A stretch of DNA of 52,110 nt from Alphaproteobacteria bacterium (lineage in GTDB: Bacteria > Pseudomonadota > Alphaproteobacteria > RF32 > CAG-239). This document shows positions 32,597-41,160 of this stretch, piece by piece. Each line of letters begins with the position of its first letter. Positions within the stretch are counted from its first letter, which is position 1. The notes beneath the pieces are model-generated. The model searched no databases and was not told the DNA's origin. It was given only the letters and a program-made list of their open reading frames with translations. The position numbers and the translations under genes are program-made. The stretch covers positions 1 through 52,110 of the forward strand of contig JAFXPE010000036.1 in assembly GCA_017528205.1 (NCBI GenBank), in the 5' to 3' direction.

Positions 32597-34009
32597 TTAG
32601 CGATTATCGTTACCTTTGGCGCCGAAAAACACCTTGTTCAAATATGCCTCGGCGTTTTTCAGCGGTTGCGGCAATTTGGTTTGAGTAATAAATTCCGTTC
32701 CCAGAACCTTATCAGCTTTTTGCGCCAACCGATTACGCAACATTGCCAATTTATTGTCACACAATTCCTGTCCCTTTTGATGCCCGACATAAACATTTAT
32801 CGGATTTTCAAATTCGGCAACCGCAAATTTATCCGGTGTCAATTTGCCGCCCGGCACGCGATACCCGTCGGAATTGCCTTCATAAGTAAAATTATTCAGT
32901 CCGGATTCGCTCATATTTTTGGTCATAAAGGTTTCAAAAACCCCTTTTAGCGGACCTTCCGGATATTTTTCCGTAAAATCACGTGCGAACGTTTCCAATT
33001 TATCCAATTGCTGATTTTCCTTGAATGCCGCGACCGCCTCTTGATATTGCCGAACCGAAGTTTCATCTTGATTTTGGCGGCAAAATCCTTCAATTCTCAT
33101 TCCTAACAACACTCCGAACTGGCTTCCCAGCCTCGGCTCATATTTTTCGGCCGCGGTAATATGTTCGCCTGTATCTTTAACCACAGCAATCGCCGCTTTT
33201 TGCTCTTTTCCGAAATAAAAATCGATAATTTTTTCGGCCGCAACCCGAACTTGGCTCTTTTCGGCCTCAGAAAGCCCCGTTTTTTGCTGCAGATTTTCAC
33301 TCAAATTTTGATGCAAAAACTCGCCGATTGTTTGATTATCCTTTTGCTGACCGGTAGCGGTAGAGAGGCTCATCACAATTCTTTCCGGCGCCCGCAAGGT
33401 ATATCCGAAAGTCGATTTTCCCAACTCACAAAACAGCAAATTTCCGGTTTGATACGGCTGATACATTCCGGCTTGCCGCAAAACGGCAAACTCGTCACGA
33501 AACTTTTCTTTGCTGATATCCAGCCCGTTTTCTTTGATTTCCGGCAATAGAGCGCCATTGAACGAATGAGTTTTGAAAGTATTATTTTTGCTTTGGGCCT
33601 CAACCGAAGCCAAAACCTTGCAAGAATCCGCAAAAGACAAAGGCTCTTGCAGGCCCAAACGCTGACAATGTATTTGGGTGATTTTCGGCATTACGAACTT
33701 ACCGAAATACTTTTGTTCGGCCGATAATTTACGTTTGTTGTCATAAGGCTCGTTCAACAATTCGGAATTTTCGGACATTTCCGTAGCCAAGGTATCGATT
33801 GTTTTATCTGATAAATCACCGGTTGCCGATGCATAAGCCTGCAAAATGCTGCCCAGCGTCTGATAGCGTCTTTCGGCGGCGGATAACGACTCTGCCGAAG
33901 TCAGCATCGCTTTTGTGGCCGGACGCGAAAAAGCGCGCGTTAAATAATCCGCCATTTCGTCGGCAGAAATATTCCACACTTCAAACTCTCCGATTTGCTT
34001 CTTTTCCAC
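32597..34009 (-). CDS. Hypothetical 470-aa protein
   Basis: 470 aa starting at GTG, with AGGAGA 6 bases upstream. No signal peptide or membrane helix; mixed helical composition with many Lys, Glu and Gln. Segments such as FGVLLGMRIEGFCRQNQDET and the C-terminal FVGHQKG-like stretch do not match a family I recognise. It is monocistronic between a repeat remnant and the oxidoreductase gene, which diverges. Length and codon use look native to the genome. Confidence 0.7.
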   Translation of the reverse strand: MEKKQIGEFEVWNISADEMADYLTRAFSRPATKAMLTSAESLSAAERRYQTLGSILQAYASATGDLSDKTIDTLATEMSENSELLNEPYDNKRKLSAEQKYFGKFVMPKITQIHCQRLGLQEPLSFADSCKVLASVEAQSKNNTFKTHSFNGALLPEIKENGLDISKEKFRDEFAVLRQAGMYQPYQTGNLLFCELGKSTFGYTLRAPERIVMSLSTATGQQKDNQTIGEFLHQNLSENLQQKTGLSEAEKSQVRVAAEKIIDFYFGKEQKAAIAVVKDTGEHITAAEKYEPRLGSQFGVLLGMRIEGFCRQNQDETSVRQYQEAVAAFKENQQLDKLETFARDFTEKYPEGPLKGVFETFMTKNMSESGLNNFTYEGNSDGYRVPGGKLTPDKFAVAEFENPINVYVGHQKGQELCDNKLAMLRNRLAQKADKVLGTEFITQTKLPQPLKNAEAYLNKVFFGAKGNDNR

Positions 34010-34176
34010 AGCAATCTCCTTTTCTCGATTATACCGCCGTTTACGGGCTTTCGCAACAAAAAAACGCGGTGTAACAAACTTGTAACATTTTGTAACAACT
34101 TGTTAGGTGCGATAGTGGGAAAAATATGTTATATAATCTGCAGAGTTTATAATTAGCTAAATATAAAGGATTTTCT

Positions 34177-35205
34177 ATGACAAACACAATAAAAGTCGCC
34201 GTTATCGGCGCCGGAATGATGGGTAAAAACCACATCAAAACATATAAAAGCATGCAAGGCGTCGAGCTTGTCGGCGTTTATGACGTGTCGGCCGAAGCCG
34301 CCAAATCGGTTGCCGAAACCTTTGGCATTAAGGCCTTTTCGTCAATGGAAGAAGTGGCCAAAAACGTTGATGCCGTCAGCGTTGTAACCACCTCTATAAC
34401 TCATGCCGATGTCGGCGAATATTTCATGAATCACGGTATCCATTGTATGATGGAAAAGCCTTTGGCTACAACCGAAGAAGGTTGCATGCGTCTGATAAAC
34501 GCCGCCAAAAACAATAACGTTGTTTTGATGGTCGGTCACATCGAGCGCTTTAATCCGGCGGTTGAACAAATGGGTAAATTACTTTCCGACACCACCAAAA
34601 TTCGCTCGCTTACAGCACAACGTATGTCTGCCGCCAGCGGCCGCATTACCGATGTTGATGTGGCGATGGATTTGATGATTCACGATGTGGAAGTGATTTT
34701 ATCTTTGGTACAATCTCCGGTGGTTAATGTTCAAGCCGCTTCGGTGAAAACCAAAGAAAGCCCTTTAGGCAAAGATTATATTACCGCGTTGTTGGAATTT
34801 GCCAACGGTGCTACCGCCAACATTACGGCCAGCCGCATAACTCAATCGCGTGTTCGCACCTTAACGGTTACAACCGACACCAACTATATTGATATGGATT
34901 TCATCAATCAAAGCATCAACGTTCATTCGCAAGGCCGTATGCCGTTTGTAAATCAGGAAGAAATTCCGGAGTGGATGAACTATGGTTTGAAAGGCAGCGT
35001 CGAACAGTTGTTTATTCCGACCAATCAACCGTTGTTGGCAGAATTGAACCACTTTGTTAAGTGCGTAAACGGCGAAATTGCCACTCCGCGCGTTACCGGC
35101 GAGCAAGCTTTGGCCGCATTACGTGTAATTTGGGAAGTTGAAGAAAAACTCGGCTTATTAAACGAAACCTCTGATAACGTTTCAAGCAAAACTAAAGCCG
35201 CTTAA
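34177..35205 (+). CDS. Gfo/Idh/MocA-family NAD(P)-dependent oxidoreductase
   Basis: 342 aa. The N-terminal Rossmann fold has VAVIGAGMMGKNHIKTY, VGVYDVS, the MMEKPLATTEEG segment with the conserved EKP, and VGHIERFNPAVEQM. The C-terminal domain has MDLMIHDVEVILSLV with the catalytic-looking His. The GHIERFNPA motif resembles enzymes that oxidise UDP-GlcNAc (GnnA-type, for amide-linked lipid A), but the partner aminotransferase is not adjacent, so the substrate is unproven. A terminator follows directly. Confidence 0.85.
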   Translation: MTNTIKVAVIGAGMMGKNHIKTYKSMQGVELVGVYDVSAEAAKSVAETFGIKAFSSMEEVAKNVDAVSVVTTSITHADVGEYFMNHGIHCMMEKPLATTEEGCMRLINAAKNNNVVLMVGHIERFNPAVEQMGKLLSDTTKIRSLTAQRMSAASGRITDVDVAMDLMIHDVEVILSLVQSPVVNVQAASVKTKESPLGKDYITALLEFANGATANITASRITQSRVRTLTVTTDTNYIDMDFINQSINVHSQGRMPFVNQEEIPEWMNYGLKGSVEQLFIPTNQPLLAELNHFVKCVNGEIATPRVTGEQALAALRVIWEVEEKLGLLNETSDNVSSKTKAA

Positions 35206-35221
35206 ATAAAATGTCCCTCTA

Positions 35222-35262
35222 AACTCTGAAATAATCCGCGTGATTATTTCAGAGTTTTTTTA
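35222..35262 (+). terminator. Rho-independent terminator of the oxidoreductase gene
   Basis: A 14-bp perfect stem (AACTCTGAAATAAT / ATTATTTCAGAGTT) and a T run. Confidence 0.92.
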
Positions 35263-35263
35263 T

Positions 35264-35292
35264 TTGACATTTTGCCTTGTGTTTTTTAACTT
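35264..35292 (+). promoter_or_regulatory. sigma70 promoter of truA
   Basis: TTGACA (35264-35269), a 17-bp spacer and TAACTT (35287-35292), immediately after the preceding terminator. Confidence 0.6.
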
Positions 35293-35310
35293 GTAGGCAA
35301 AGGAAAAGAT

Positions 35311-36051
35311 ATGCGTTACAAAATTACGGTAGAATATGACGGCACAAACCTTGTCGGTTGGCAAAAACAACAAGAAGGGCCGAGTGTGCAAGAATTTTTG
35401 GAACAGGCGATTGAGGGTTTTTCACATCAAAAAACCGAAGTTTTTGCCGCCGGACGTACCGATGCCGGAGTTCACGCCTTGGGGCAGGTGGCTCATTTTG
35501 ATTTGGATACCAAGCTCAGCGAATACAAAATGCAAGAAAGTCTGAACGCCTTGTTGCGCGAATTGCAGGCTCCGGTCGGAGTTCTGAAAACCGAAATAGT
35601 CGATAATGATTTTCATGCCCGCTTTTCCGCCAAAGGTCGCGGTTACATTTATCGTATTTTAAACCGCCGCGGACCGAGCCCGCTTTGGGTTAATCGCGTT
35701 TGGCTGGTTACTTATCCGCTTGACATTGAGGCCATGAAAAAAGGCGCACAATATCTCATCGGGCATCACGATTTCAGCTCTTTCCGCGGCTCCGGCTGTC
35801 AGGCTCTTTCGCCGCTTAAAACCTTGGATAAGCTCGACATTCAAAAAGTCGGAGATGAAATAATTTTCACCGTGGAAGCGCGCTCGTTTATTTATCATCA
35901 GGTGCGCAACATGGTGGGAACATTGATGCAGGTCGGCAACGGCAAATTTCAGCCGGAAGACGTTAAAACCATTTTGGAAGCCTGTGACCGCAAAAAAGCC
36001 GGCATCAGTGCGCCGGCTTACGGGTTGTATTTAAATAAGGTGATATACTAA
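35311..36051 (+). CDS. truA: tRNA pseudouridine(38-40) synthase
   Basis: 246 aa. Motifs: YDGTNLVGWQKQ near the start, the catalytic Asp in AGRTDAGVHALGQVAHF, FHARFSAKGRGYIYRI and the C-terminal YHQVRNMVGTLMQVGNG. It modifies U38-40 in the anticodon stem-loop of many tRNAs. Shine-Dalgarno AAAGGAAA precedes the ATG. It is monocistronic; downstream lies repeat-filled space. Confidence 0.97.
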   Translation: MRYKITVEYDGTNLVGWQKQQEGPSVQEFLEQAIEGFSHQKTEVFAAGRTDAGVHALGQVAHFDLDTKLSEYKMQESLNALLRELQAPVGVLKTEIVDNDFHARFSAKGRGYIYRILNRRGPSPLWVNRVWLVTYPLDIEAMKKGAQYLIGHHDFSSFRGSGCQALSPLKTLDKLDIQKVGDEIIFTVEARSFIYHQVRNMVGTLMQVGNGKFQPEDVKTILEACDRKKAGISAPAYGLYLNKVIY

Positions 36052-36386
36052 AAATAACTACGGCTCCATGCCGAAATTCTATTTTATATTTTCGCAAAGC
36101 TTATGAAAAAAACGATACTACTTTCATAACTCTAAATTTAATATAACATACTTTTTGCGTCTTGTGTGTTAAACTTTTGTTACATTTTAGAACATCAATC
36201 CGCAATTGCATAAAAAAATTAAAATGGAGAGTCGTCCCTTGCTGAGGCTAAAAGCCAAAGAGTGTCAACGGGTAAGAAAATGACTGTCATTATGAGGAGT
36301 GCCAAAGGCACGACGTAATAATCTCTGCTCTCGCTGTGCGGCCTCGGGGCGTAAGTAATATGGCAATGTCATCTTGAGCCATTTTT
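36052..36386. repeat. Intergenic region with a dispersed-repeat copy
   Basis: No gene. From about 36282 it carries GACTGTCATTATGAGGAG, TCTCTGCTCTCGCTGTG and GGCAATGTCATCTTGAG, words shared with 21530-21590 and 24367-24600. The first ~230 bp are AT-rich with no recognisable feature. Confidence 0.6.
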
Positions 36387-36412
36387 CGGGCGTTCTTCTT
36401 CCCTTAACCACT

Positions 36413-36456
36413 CACCAATAAAAAAAGCCGCCCAAAGGCGACTTATTTTATTGGTG
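36413..36456 (-). terminator. Duplicated tRNA-type terminator (left copy)
   Basis: A copy of the hairpin at 36580-36623, now separated from a functional tRNA. The core AGTCGCC/GGCGGCT is followed by seven T on the minus strand. Confidence 0.8.
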
Positions 36457-36470
36457 CCGGTTAGGAGATT
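36452..36470 (-). pseudogene. tRNA-Thr 3'-end remnant (19 nt)
   Basis: It equals the last 19 nt of the intact tRNA at 36619-36694: CCA, discriminator, 7-nt acceptor strand, 5-nt T-stem and 3 nt of the T-loop. An exactly corresponding 19-nt remnant of another tRNA lies at 51845-51863. Confidence 0.85.
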
Positions 36471-36579
36471 GCCTTTGGCGCTGCGTCGGCTTTCAGCCAA
36501 TGGCTGACCGGCATACTTCCGTCTGCCGGAGCCTCCTTGTCAAACGCCCTCCCCGGGCGTTCTTCTTCCCTTAACCGCT

Positions 36580-36618
36580 CACCAATAAAAAAAGCCGCCC
36601 AAAGGCGACTTATTTTAT

Positions 36619-36623
<5 letters not shown>
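36580..36623 (-). terminator. Rho-independent terminator of tRNA-Thr
   Basis: The core AGTCGCC/GGCGGCT with loop TTTG and a T run. The outer stem CACCAATAAAA/TTTTATTGGTG includes the tRNA's own CACCA end. Confidence 0.85.
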
Positions 36624-36694
<71 letters not shown>

Positions 36695-36744
36695 ATAACA
36701 AAGCTATACATAAATTACTTTGTCTTTTTTTGCAAGCATTATTT

Positions 36745-39174
36745 TTAATTTTCGTTATGCTTTGCATAAAATTGTGAATCCTGAGAAACTTTATCACCGC
36801 GGTGAACAACCATTTGCGGGAACGGAATCTCGATTCCCTCCTCAATAAAACGCTTGTTTATGGCGTACCGCAATTCGCTCGGTGCAATCCAACCTGCTCT
36901 GATATCTTTCACATAGCAGCGCAATTCAAAATCCAAACTGCTGGATCCGAAATCCTTAAACAAGACATATGGCGCCGGATTTTTCATCACCGCTTTGTGT
37001 TCTGCCGCGCATTCCAGCAAAATTTTCGTCACCTTCTCCACGTCTGAACCGTAAGCCACACCAACCGTAACACTTTGTCGCGAAGTAAAATCACCGTGAG
37101 TTTTGTTGGTAACCGTAGATGAAATAAGCGTTGCATTCGGAATAATCACACTCATTTTATCAAAGCTGAGCAATTCCGTAGAGCGAATATTTATCTGTTT
37201 TATTGTGCCTTCCACACCGCTCAAAATCACCCAGTCGCCAACCTTAAACGGTCGTTCAAACAAAATGATGATACCGGCTACCAGGTTTTTAATTACATCT
37301 TGCAAACCGAAACCGATACCAACCGATAAAGCACCGGCGATGAATGCGAGGCTGGTCAAATTCACACCCACCGCGGTAATTGCCAGCAGCGATGCAATAA
37401 TAAATCCCACAAAGCTGATACCAGAAACCAGTGAATGCTTTACCCCCTCGTCCATATCTATCTTCGGCAACACATTTTCCGCCAAGTGCCGACGAATCAT
37501 TCTGACAATTGCCAAAGCTCCGAAAAATACCAAAATTCCCAGCGCTATTGCCAACAGCGAAATTTCTATGCCGCCGATTTTAAACCCGAACAACACCTTC
37601 TTTATTAAAGAAAGCATAATATCTTCCGGGAATCCCCACAAGCTGAGCAACCAAAACAGACCGACGAAAATCATTGCCGGATTAATAATCACTTTCAACC
37701 AAAAATCCATTTTTTCCAGCAGTCGGTTACGGCCGCGATAATGCTTGAGCCATGGTCCGCCGATAACAATACGCTTAATGATATCAATTACCGAGCGACG
37801 AATAATTTCCAATATGCCGCACACAATCAACGACATTATCAAATGGTTGAAAATAAACAAAGAAAGCTCCGGATATCCGAACACCGACAGCGCAAACACG
37901 CCAACGCAAAAGATATGGCTGAACAAAATCATTCGAAATCCGCGATTGATGGAATCATCATCTTCTTCCGCCGGATTTTCGCCGGCATCATCTTTGATTT
38001 CATCGCGATAAGTATCAAACGCAATTTTTGCCAGCCAAATCAGGAAAAACGCCTTAACAAAGCTGGATATCATCATCACAAAGTGTGTAGTTTCCGTTGA
38101 ATATTCGCGGCGCATTGCAATCATAACCTGAATGGCGGCCACCGAATTGATGATAATAAACATAAAAATCATACGCGTAAAGCGCGTTGCCTTATCGCTG
38201 TTTATATTCACCAAGCGCCAGTTTGGATAATGCGGTGCAAACGTCACTCGTGAAACTGTTGCCTCGGCAATTGCCAACAGGCAGGTAAAAGCCGAAACCA
38301 TCAACACCGTATTCAACAACGTATCGCCGAAAATTTTTGTACTTACCATCCACAAAATACAGCCGCCGACCAAAAAGGCAAAAATCAAACCTCGGGCTAT
38401 TGCCACGGCAATTGCCGCCACCACCTTGCGGTTGAAAGACGGTGTTTTATTCTCGGCCTTATACCCCCAGTTGCGCAAAATAAAGCGTTTCAAGAAAATT
38501 GCCAACACCAACGCCAACATCAAAATAACAAACATCACACCAATGCTTGAAAGTGTGTATTTACGCTGATCTTGCGGTACTCCGTTATACCATTCGAGCG
38601 GCGATTTAACAATATCCCAAAAGAAAATCACATACGCTTTCAAGCCTTTGAAGAACACCAGCGGATTTATCATTGCCGACTGTTTAGTAATCAAATCGCC
38701 GTAAATGGTTTGGCCGCGAACATTCAAAACCTGACCGGTTAAATCTTCGATTTTGATTATCAATAAATCGGCTTCTTTTAACAGTTTATCCTGTGCCGAC
38801 AACTGTTGCGACAATTCTTCACGCTGTCTGGTAATGGCCGCATCTTCTTCTTCAACCTTTTCGCCCAAAGCATCGAGCTGTTTCTGAATAAAGCGGACAT
38901 CCTTTTCCAAAATTTTCCGATTTTCGGTAATTTCAGTTTCCTTGGCGCTCAAATAAGCCACAAACTCGTCAACTTTTTCACGCGACACATCTTCCGCTAC
39001 CAATCCGGCCTGAATTTTTTCTATTTCCTTATTAACGCCGGCAAAGTCGATAACATCCGTTTTTTCTATATTTTCTATCGCATTGTTTTTACCCGCGGCA
39101 TAAGCATCAGAAACCAGCGTTCCGGCAAAAATCAGCCACAATCCGAATAAAATTTGGGAAAAGATTTTCTTCAT
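36745..39174 (-). CDS. Large MscS-family mechanosensitive channel
   Basis: 809 aa. A signal peptide (cut after DAYA, ~27) precedes a periplasmic coiled-coil domain (~45-160) and about 11 membrane segments (~165-640). The MscS core is at the C-terminal end: pore helix AGALSVGIGFGLQDVIKNLVAG (~630), then FERPFKVGDWVILSGVEGTIKQINIRSTEL with VIIPNATLIS and the C-terminal cage (GVAYGSDVEKVTKILLE). The layout follows the MscK/YbdG/YnaI-like large channels that release solutes on osmotic downshift. It is transcribed from near the asd-like gene (9-bp gap), which is probably co-transcribed. Confidence 0.9.
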   Translation of the reverse strand: MKKIFSQILFGLWLIFAGTLVSDAYAAGKNNAIENIEKTDVIDFAGVNKEIEKIQAGLVAEDVSREKVDEFVAYLSAKETEITENRKILEKDVRFIQKQLDALGEKVEEEDAAITRQREELSQQLSAQDKLLKEADLLIIKIEDLTGQVLNVRGQTIYGDLITKQSAMINPLVFFKGLKAYVIFFWDIVKSPLEWYNGVPQDQRKYTLSSIGVMFVILMLALVLAIFLKRFILRNWGYKAENKTPSFNRKVVAAIAVAIARGLIFAFLVGGCILWMVSTKIFGDTLLNTVLMVSAFTCLLAIAEATVSRVTFAPHYPNWRLVNINSDKATRFTRMIFMFIIINSVAAIQVMIAMRREYSTETTHFVMMISSFVKAFFLIWLAKIAFDTYRDEIKDDAGENPAEEDDDSINRGFRMILFSHIFCVGVFALSVFGYPELSLFIFNHLIMSLIVCGILEIIRRSVIDIIKRIVIGGPWLKHYRGRNRLLEKMDFWLKVIINPAMIFVGLFWLLSLWGFPEDIMLSLIKKVLFGFKIGGIEISLLAIALGILVFFGALAIVRMIRRHLAENVLPKIDMDEGVKHSLVSGISFVGFIIASLLAITAVGVNLTSLAFIAGALSVGIGFGLQDVIKNLVAGIIILFERPFKVGDWVILSGVEGTIKQINIRSTELLSFDKMSVIIPNATLISSTVTNKTHGDFTSRQSVTVGVAYGSDVEKVTKILLECAAEHKAVMKNPAPYVLFKDFGSSSLDFELRCYVKDIRAGWIAPSELRYAINKRFIEEGIEIPFPQMVVHRGDKVSQDSQFYAKHNEN

Positions 39175-39183
39175 ATTTCACCT

Positions 39184-40188
39184 TTATTTTTTCAAAACAA
39201 GTTTCAACACATTATAGGCGTTTTGCGCTGTACCGGCGCGCAAATCATCGGCCACCGACCAAAAGCTGAAGCCGTTTTCAACCGAAACATCCTGACGAAG
39301 TCTGCTGACATAAACGTCGTTTTCGCTCTGCACATCGTTCATCGACACATAGCCGCAATCAACATGCTTGTCAAACACCACAACCCCATCGGTGTCGCGC
39401 ATCAAATTTCTGATTTCATCAACGTCAACCTCGTCGCCGCATTCAACGTTTACAAACGCGCCGATACCGATAAACACCGGCACAATGGCGCAATTGGCAT
39501 GAACTTTAACCTCAGGGCCGAGAATTTTTTTAATTTCCACATTCATCGCCCATTCGTATTTGGTTTCGTCACCGATAAATTCGCCCACTTGCGGTAATAC
39601 ATTAAACGCTACCTGCTTATGAAAAACCGCCTCATCATCGACAATCGGCTCGTTCATAAAAATTTTGCGGGTTTGGTTAAACAGCTCATCCATCGCTTCT
39701 TTGCCGTAAACCGAAGTAGCCATATATGCATTGATTACCATACGTTTAACTTTATGTTGGGCACATATTTTCTGCAGCGGACGCAACAACTGCGTAACCT
39801 GCGGCGACGGCAAAGCGATAATGCCTTTTTTGGCGTCGGCGATTTTTTCGTCATTCAAACCGGAAATAATCAGCGGCACATCGCTGTCTGTCGTATAAGT
39901 GCCGGTGCAATCAATCACCAAAACGTCTTTAGCCAATGCCCGCGGCACATAATGCTTGGCCAGTTCTTCAGAAACGCAGAACACCGCCACTTTGGCCGAG
40001 GCAAAATCAAAATCGCGCAAATTGATAACGTCCATATCCACGTCTTCGCCGTATGAAATTTGCGTGCCGAGCGGGCTGTCCGTATCTACGGCAAAAATTT
40101 CTTCGGCCGAAAAACCGTTTTCTTCCAAAATGTTCAAAAGCTCGCGTCCGTGGCTGTTGGTGGCGCCTATAACTGCAATTCTTTTCAT
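39184..40188 (-). CDS. Aspartate-semialdehyde-dehydrogenase-like protein without catalytic Cys
   Basis: 334 aa, Asd length. NADP fold IAVIGATNSHGRELLNILEE; VIDCTGTY; YMATSVYGKEAMDELFNQT; VHANCAIVPVFIGIGAFVNV; and the C-terminal VSRLRQDVSVENGFSFWSVADDLRAGTAQNAYN all align with Asd. The active-site motif, normally NPNCST, reads LPSPQV (126-131), so the catalytic Cys is Pro129. The protein therefore cannot use the normal acyl-enzyme chemistry. It resembles the Usg-type paralogues that lost activity. A true asd must lie elsewhere in the genome if lysine and threonine are made. It lies 9 bp before the MscS gene. Confidence 0.8.
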   Translation of the reverse strand: MKRIAVIGATNSHGRELLNILEENGFSAEEIFAVDTDSPLGTQISYGEDVDMDVINLRDFDFASAKVAVFCVSEELAKHYVPRALAKDVLVIDCTGTYTTDSDVPLIISGLNDEKIADAKKGIIALPSPQVTQLLRPLQKICAQHKVKRMVINAYMATSVYGKEAMDELFNQTRKIFMNEPIVDDEAVFHKQVAFNVLPQVGEFIGDETKYEWAMNVEIKKILGPEVKVHANCAIVPVFIGIGAFVNVECGDEVDVDEIRNLMRDTDGVVVFDKHVDCGYVSMNDVQSENDVYVSRLRQDVSVENGFSFWSVADDLRAGTAQNAYNVLKLVLKK

Positions 40189-40288
40189 TATTTCCTCACT
40201 AATCTAAAAACACTTTGTCACAGTTTAGCGCAAAAAGATTTAAAATCCATAAAATTTATCAGCTATTAAACAAAACTTTAAAAAGCAG

Positions 40289-40313
40289 AAAGCACTCCGT
40301 AAAGGAGTGCTTT
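40289..40313 (-). terminator. Terminator after the Pro-rich protein gene
   Basis: A 10-bp perfect stem, AAAGCACTCC / GGAGTGCTTT, on either strand; a T-rich stretch (CTGCTTTTTAAAG) follows on the minus strand. Confidence 0.75.
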
Positions 40314-40316
40314 CCA

Positions 40317-40556
40317 TCAGTAGTTCCGATTTCCGCGCCGATTAAATCCTTTTTGGGCGGATGCGGTATTCGGAAGCTTTTGAACACCATCGGCAGAAGG
40401 AGGATCCTCTGCGGGCAAATCGTCGACTTCTTTGACGAATGATGTCTCCCTGCCCGGTAGTCCCACATTTTCCACCGGAATCGGCGGAGGCGGAGGCGGA
40501 GGTGGCGGAGACGGCATCTTGGTCGACACAGCGGCTAGCAACAGAATTTCTATCAT
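40317..40556 (-). CDS. Small protein with a nine-proline run
   Basis: 79 aa. A short hydrophobic N-terminus (MIEILLLAAV) is followed by SPPPPPPPPPIP and a Pro/Asp/Glu-rich remainder ending in RRGNRNY. It starts 22 bp after the stop of the 151-aa gene and ends at a strong terminator, so it is the second gene of that small operon. No Shine-Dalgarno site is seen, as for its partner. The reading frame is plausible but short. I know no function. Confidence 0.5.
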   Translation of the reverse strand: MIEILLLAAVSTKMPSPPPPPPPPPIPVENVGLPGRETSFVKEVDDLPAEDPPSADGVQKLPNTASAQKGFNRRGNRNY

Positions 40557-40578
40557 ACGCTATTGTATTTGGTTAATA

Positions 40579-41034
40579 CTAGAAATCTATCTCGTCAGCT
40601 ATGCGACGCAAGGTTCTCTTCAACCAACCCTTGGCGCGTGGTTTCTCGACACGTCCGACAGCGCGATACCTGGGCTGGCCGTTGAGTGTGTCCTTCAAGC
40701 CGTAGATAACGCCGCCAATCTCGAACTGCTCACCGACTTGCGTGGCAGATGCGATGACCGAGTCGTTGAAAAGTCCGGTCTTACCTGAGCTGACATCAAC
40801 CAGCACAGTCAAACTTCCGGCTCTCTTAGCAAAAGCATAGAACGGACGATTGGCCTTGGTTCCAAATGCCTTCTCGCGCAACACGACCTTGTTCAGCTGT
40901 ACATTCTCTTCGATGGTTGCACCGGCAAGGCAGGTAGGATCCTTCTGCTTGGCAACTTCAATACCTACGTTGGCCTTGTTGTTGGCGATGACTGCGTTCA
41001 GGTTCTCGGGACGAATAAACTTTGTTCTGTTCAT
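40579..41034 (-). CDS. 151-aa protein of unknown function, Bacteroidota-like
   Basis: 151 aa, basic, no signal peptide or membrane segment. It starts MNRTKFIRPENLNAVIANNK; the central part is beta-rich with many Val and Ala (PFYAFAKRAGSLTVLVDV), and the end is basic (RVEKPRAKGWLKRTLRR). No Shine-Dalgarno site; it uses AAG and CTC-type codons more than native neighbours. It has its own promoter (41091-41119) and a downstream Pro-rich partner. The function is not recognised; a phage- or plasmid-borne origin is possible. Confidence 0.65.
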   Translation of the reverse strand: MNRTKFIRPENLNAVIANNKANVGIEVAKQKDPTCLAGATIEENVQLNKVVLREKAFGTKANRPFYAFAKRAGSLTVLVDVSSGKTGLFNDSVIASATQVGEQFEIGGVIYGLKDTLNGQPRYRAVGRVEKPRAKGWLKRTLRRIADEIDF

Positions 41035-41090
41035 AAGCTGTTGATTTGATAATTTGTAACTAATAGTATGAATTGTTCTCTTTGTGTCTC

Positions 41091-41119
41091 GTTATAACAT
41101 ATCAGTTTGCCAAAATCAA
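41091..41119 (-). promoter_or_regulatory. sigma70 promoter of the 151-aa operon
   Basis: On the minus strand TTGATT, a 17-bp spacer and TATAAC followed by GAGACA. The 12-bp word TATAACGAGACA is identical to that of the promoter at 42166-42194. Confidence 0.6.
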
Positions 41120-41125
41120 CAAAAA

Positions 41126-41160
41126 AATTAAATCCGCACCCCAAAAGTGCGGATTTAATT
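41126..41160 (-). terminator. Terminator of the 320-aa gene
   Basis: A 14-bp perfect stem AATTAAATCCGCAC / GTGCGGATTTAATT, with T-rich flanks on the minus strand; it overlaps the stop codon. Confidence 0.88.

Noticed and set aside
40432..40788. 118-codon frame with a Gly run, opposite the 151-aa gene
   Set aside because: The Gly run is the complement of the nine-proline run; no start signals, and the minus-strand genes have a promoter and a terminator.
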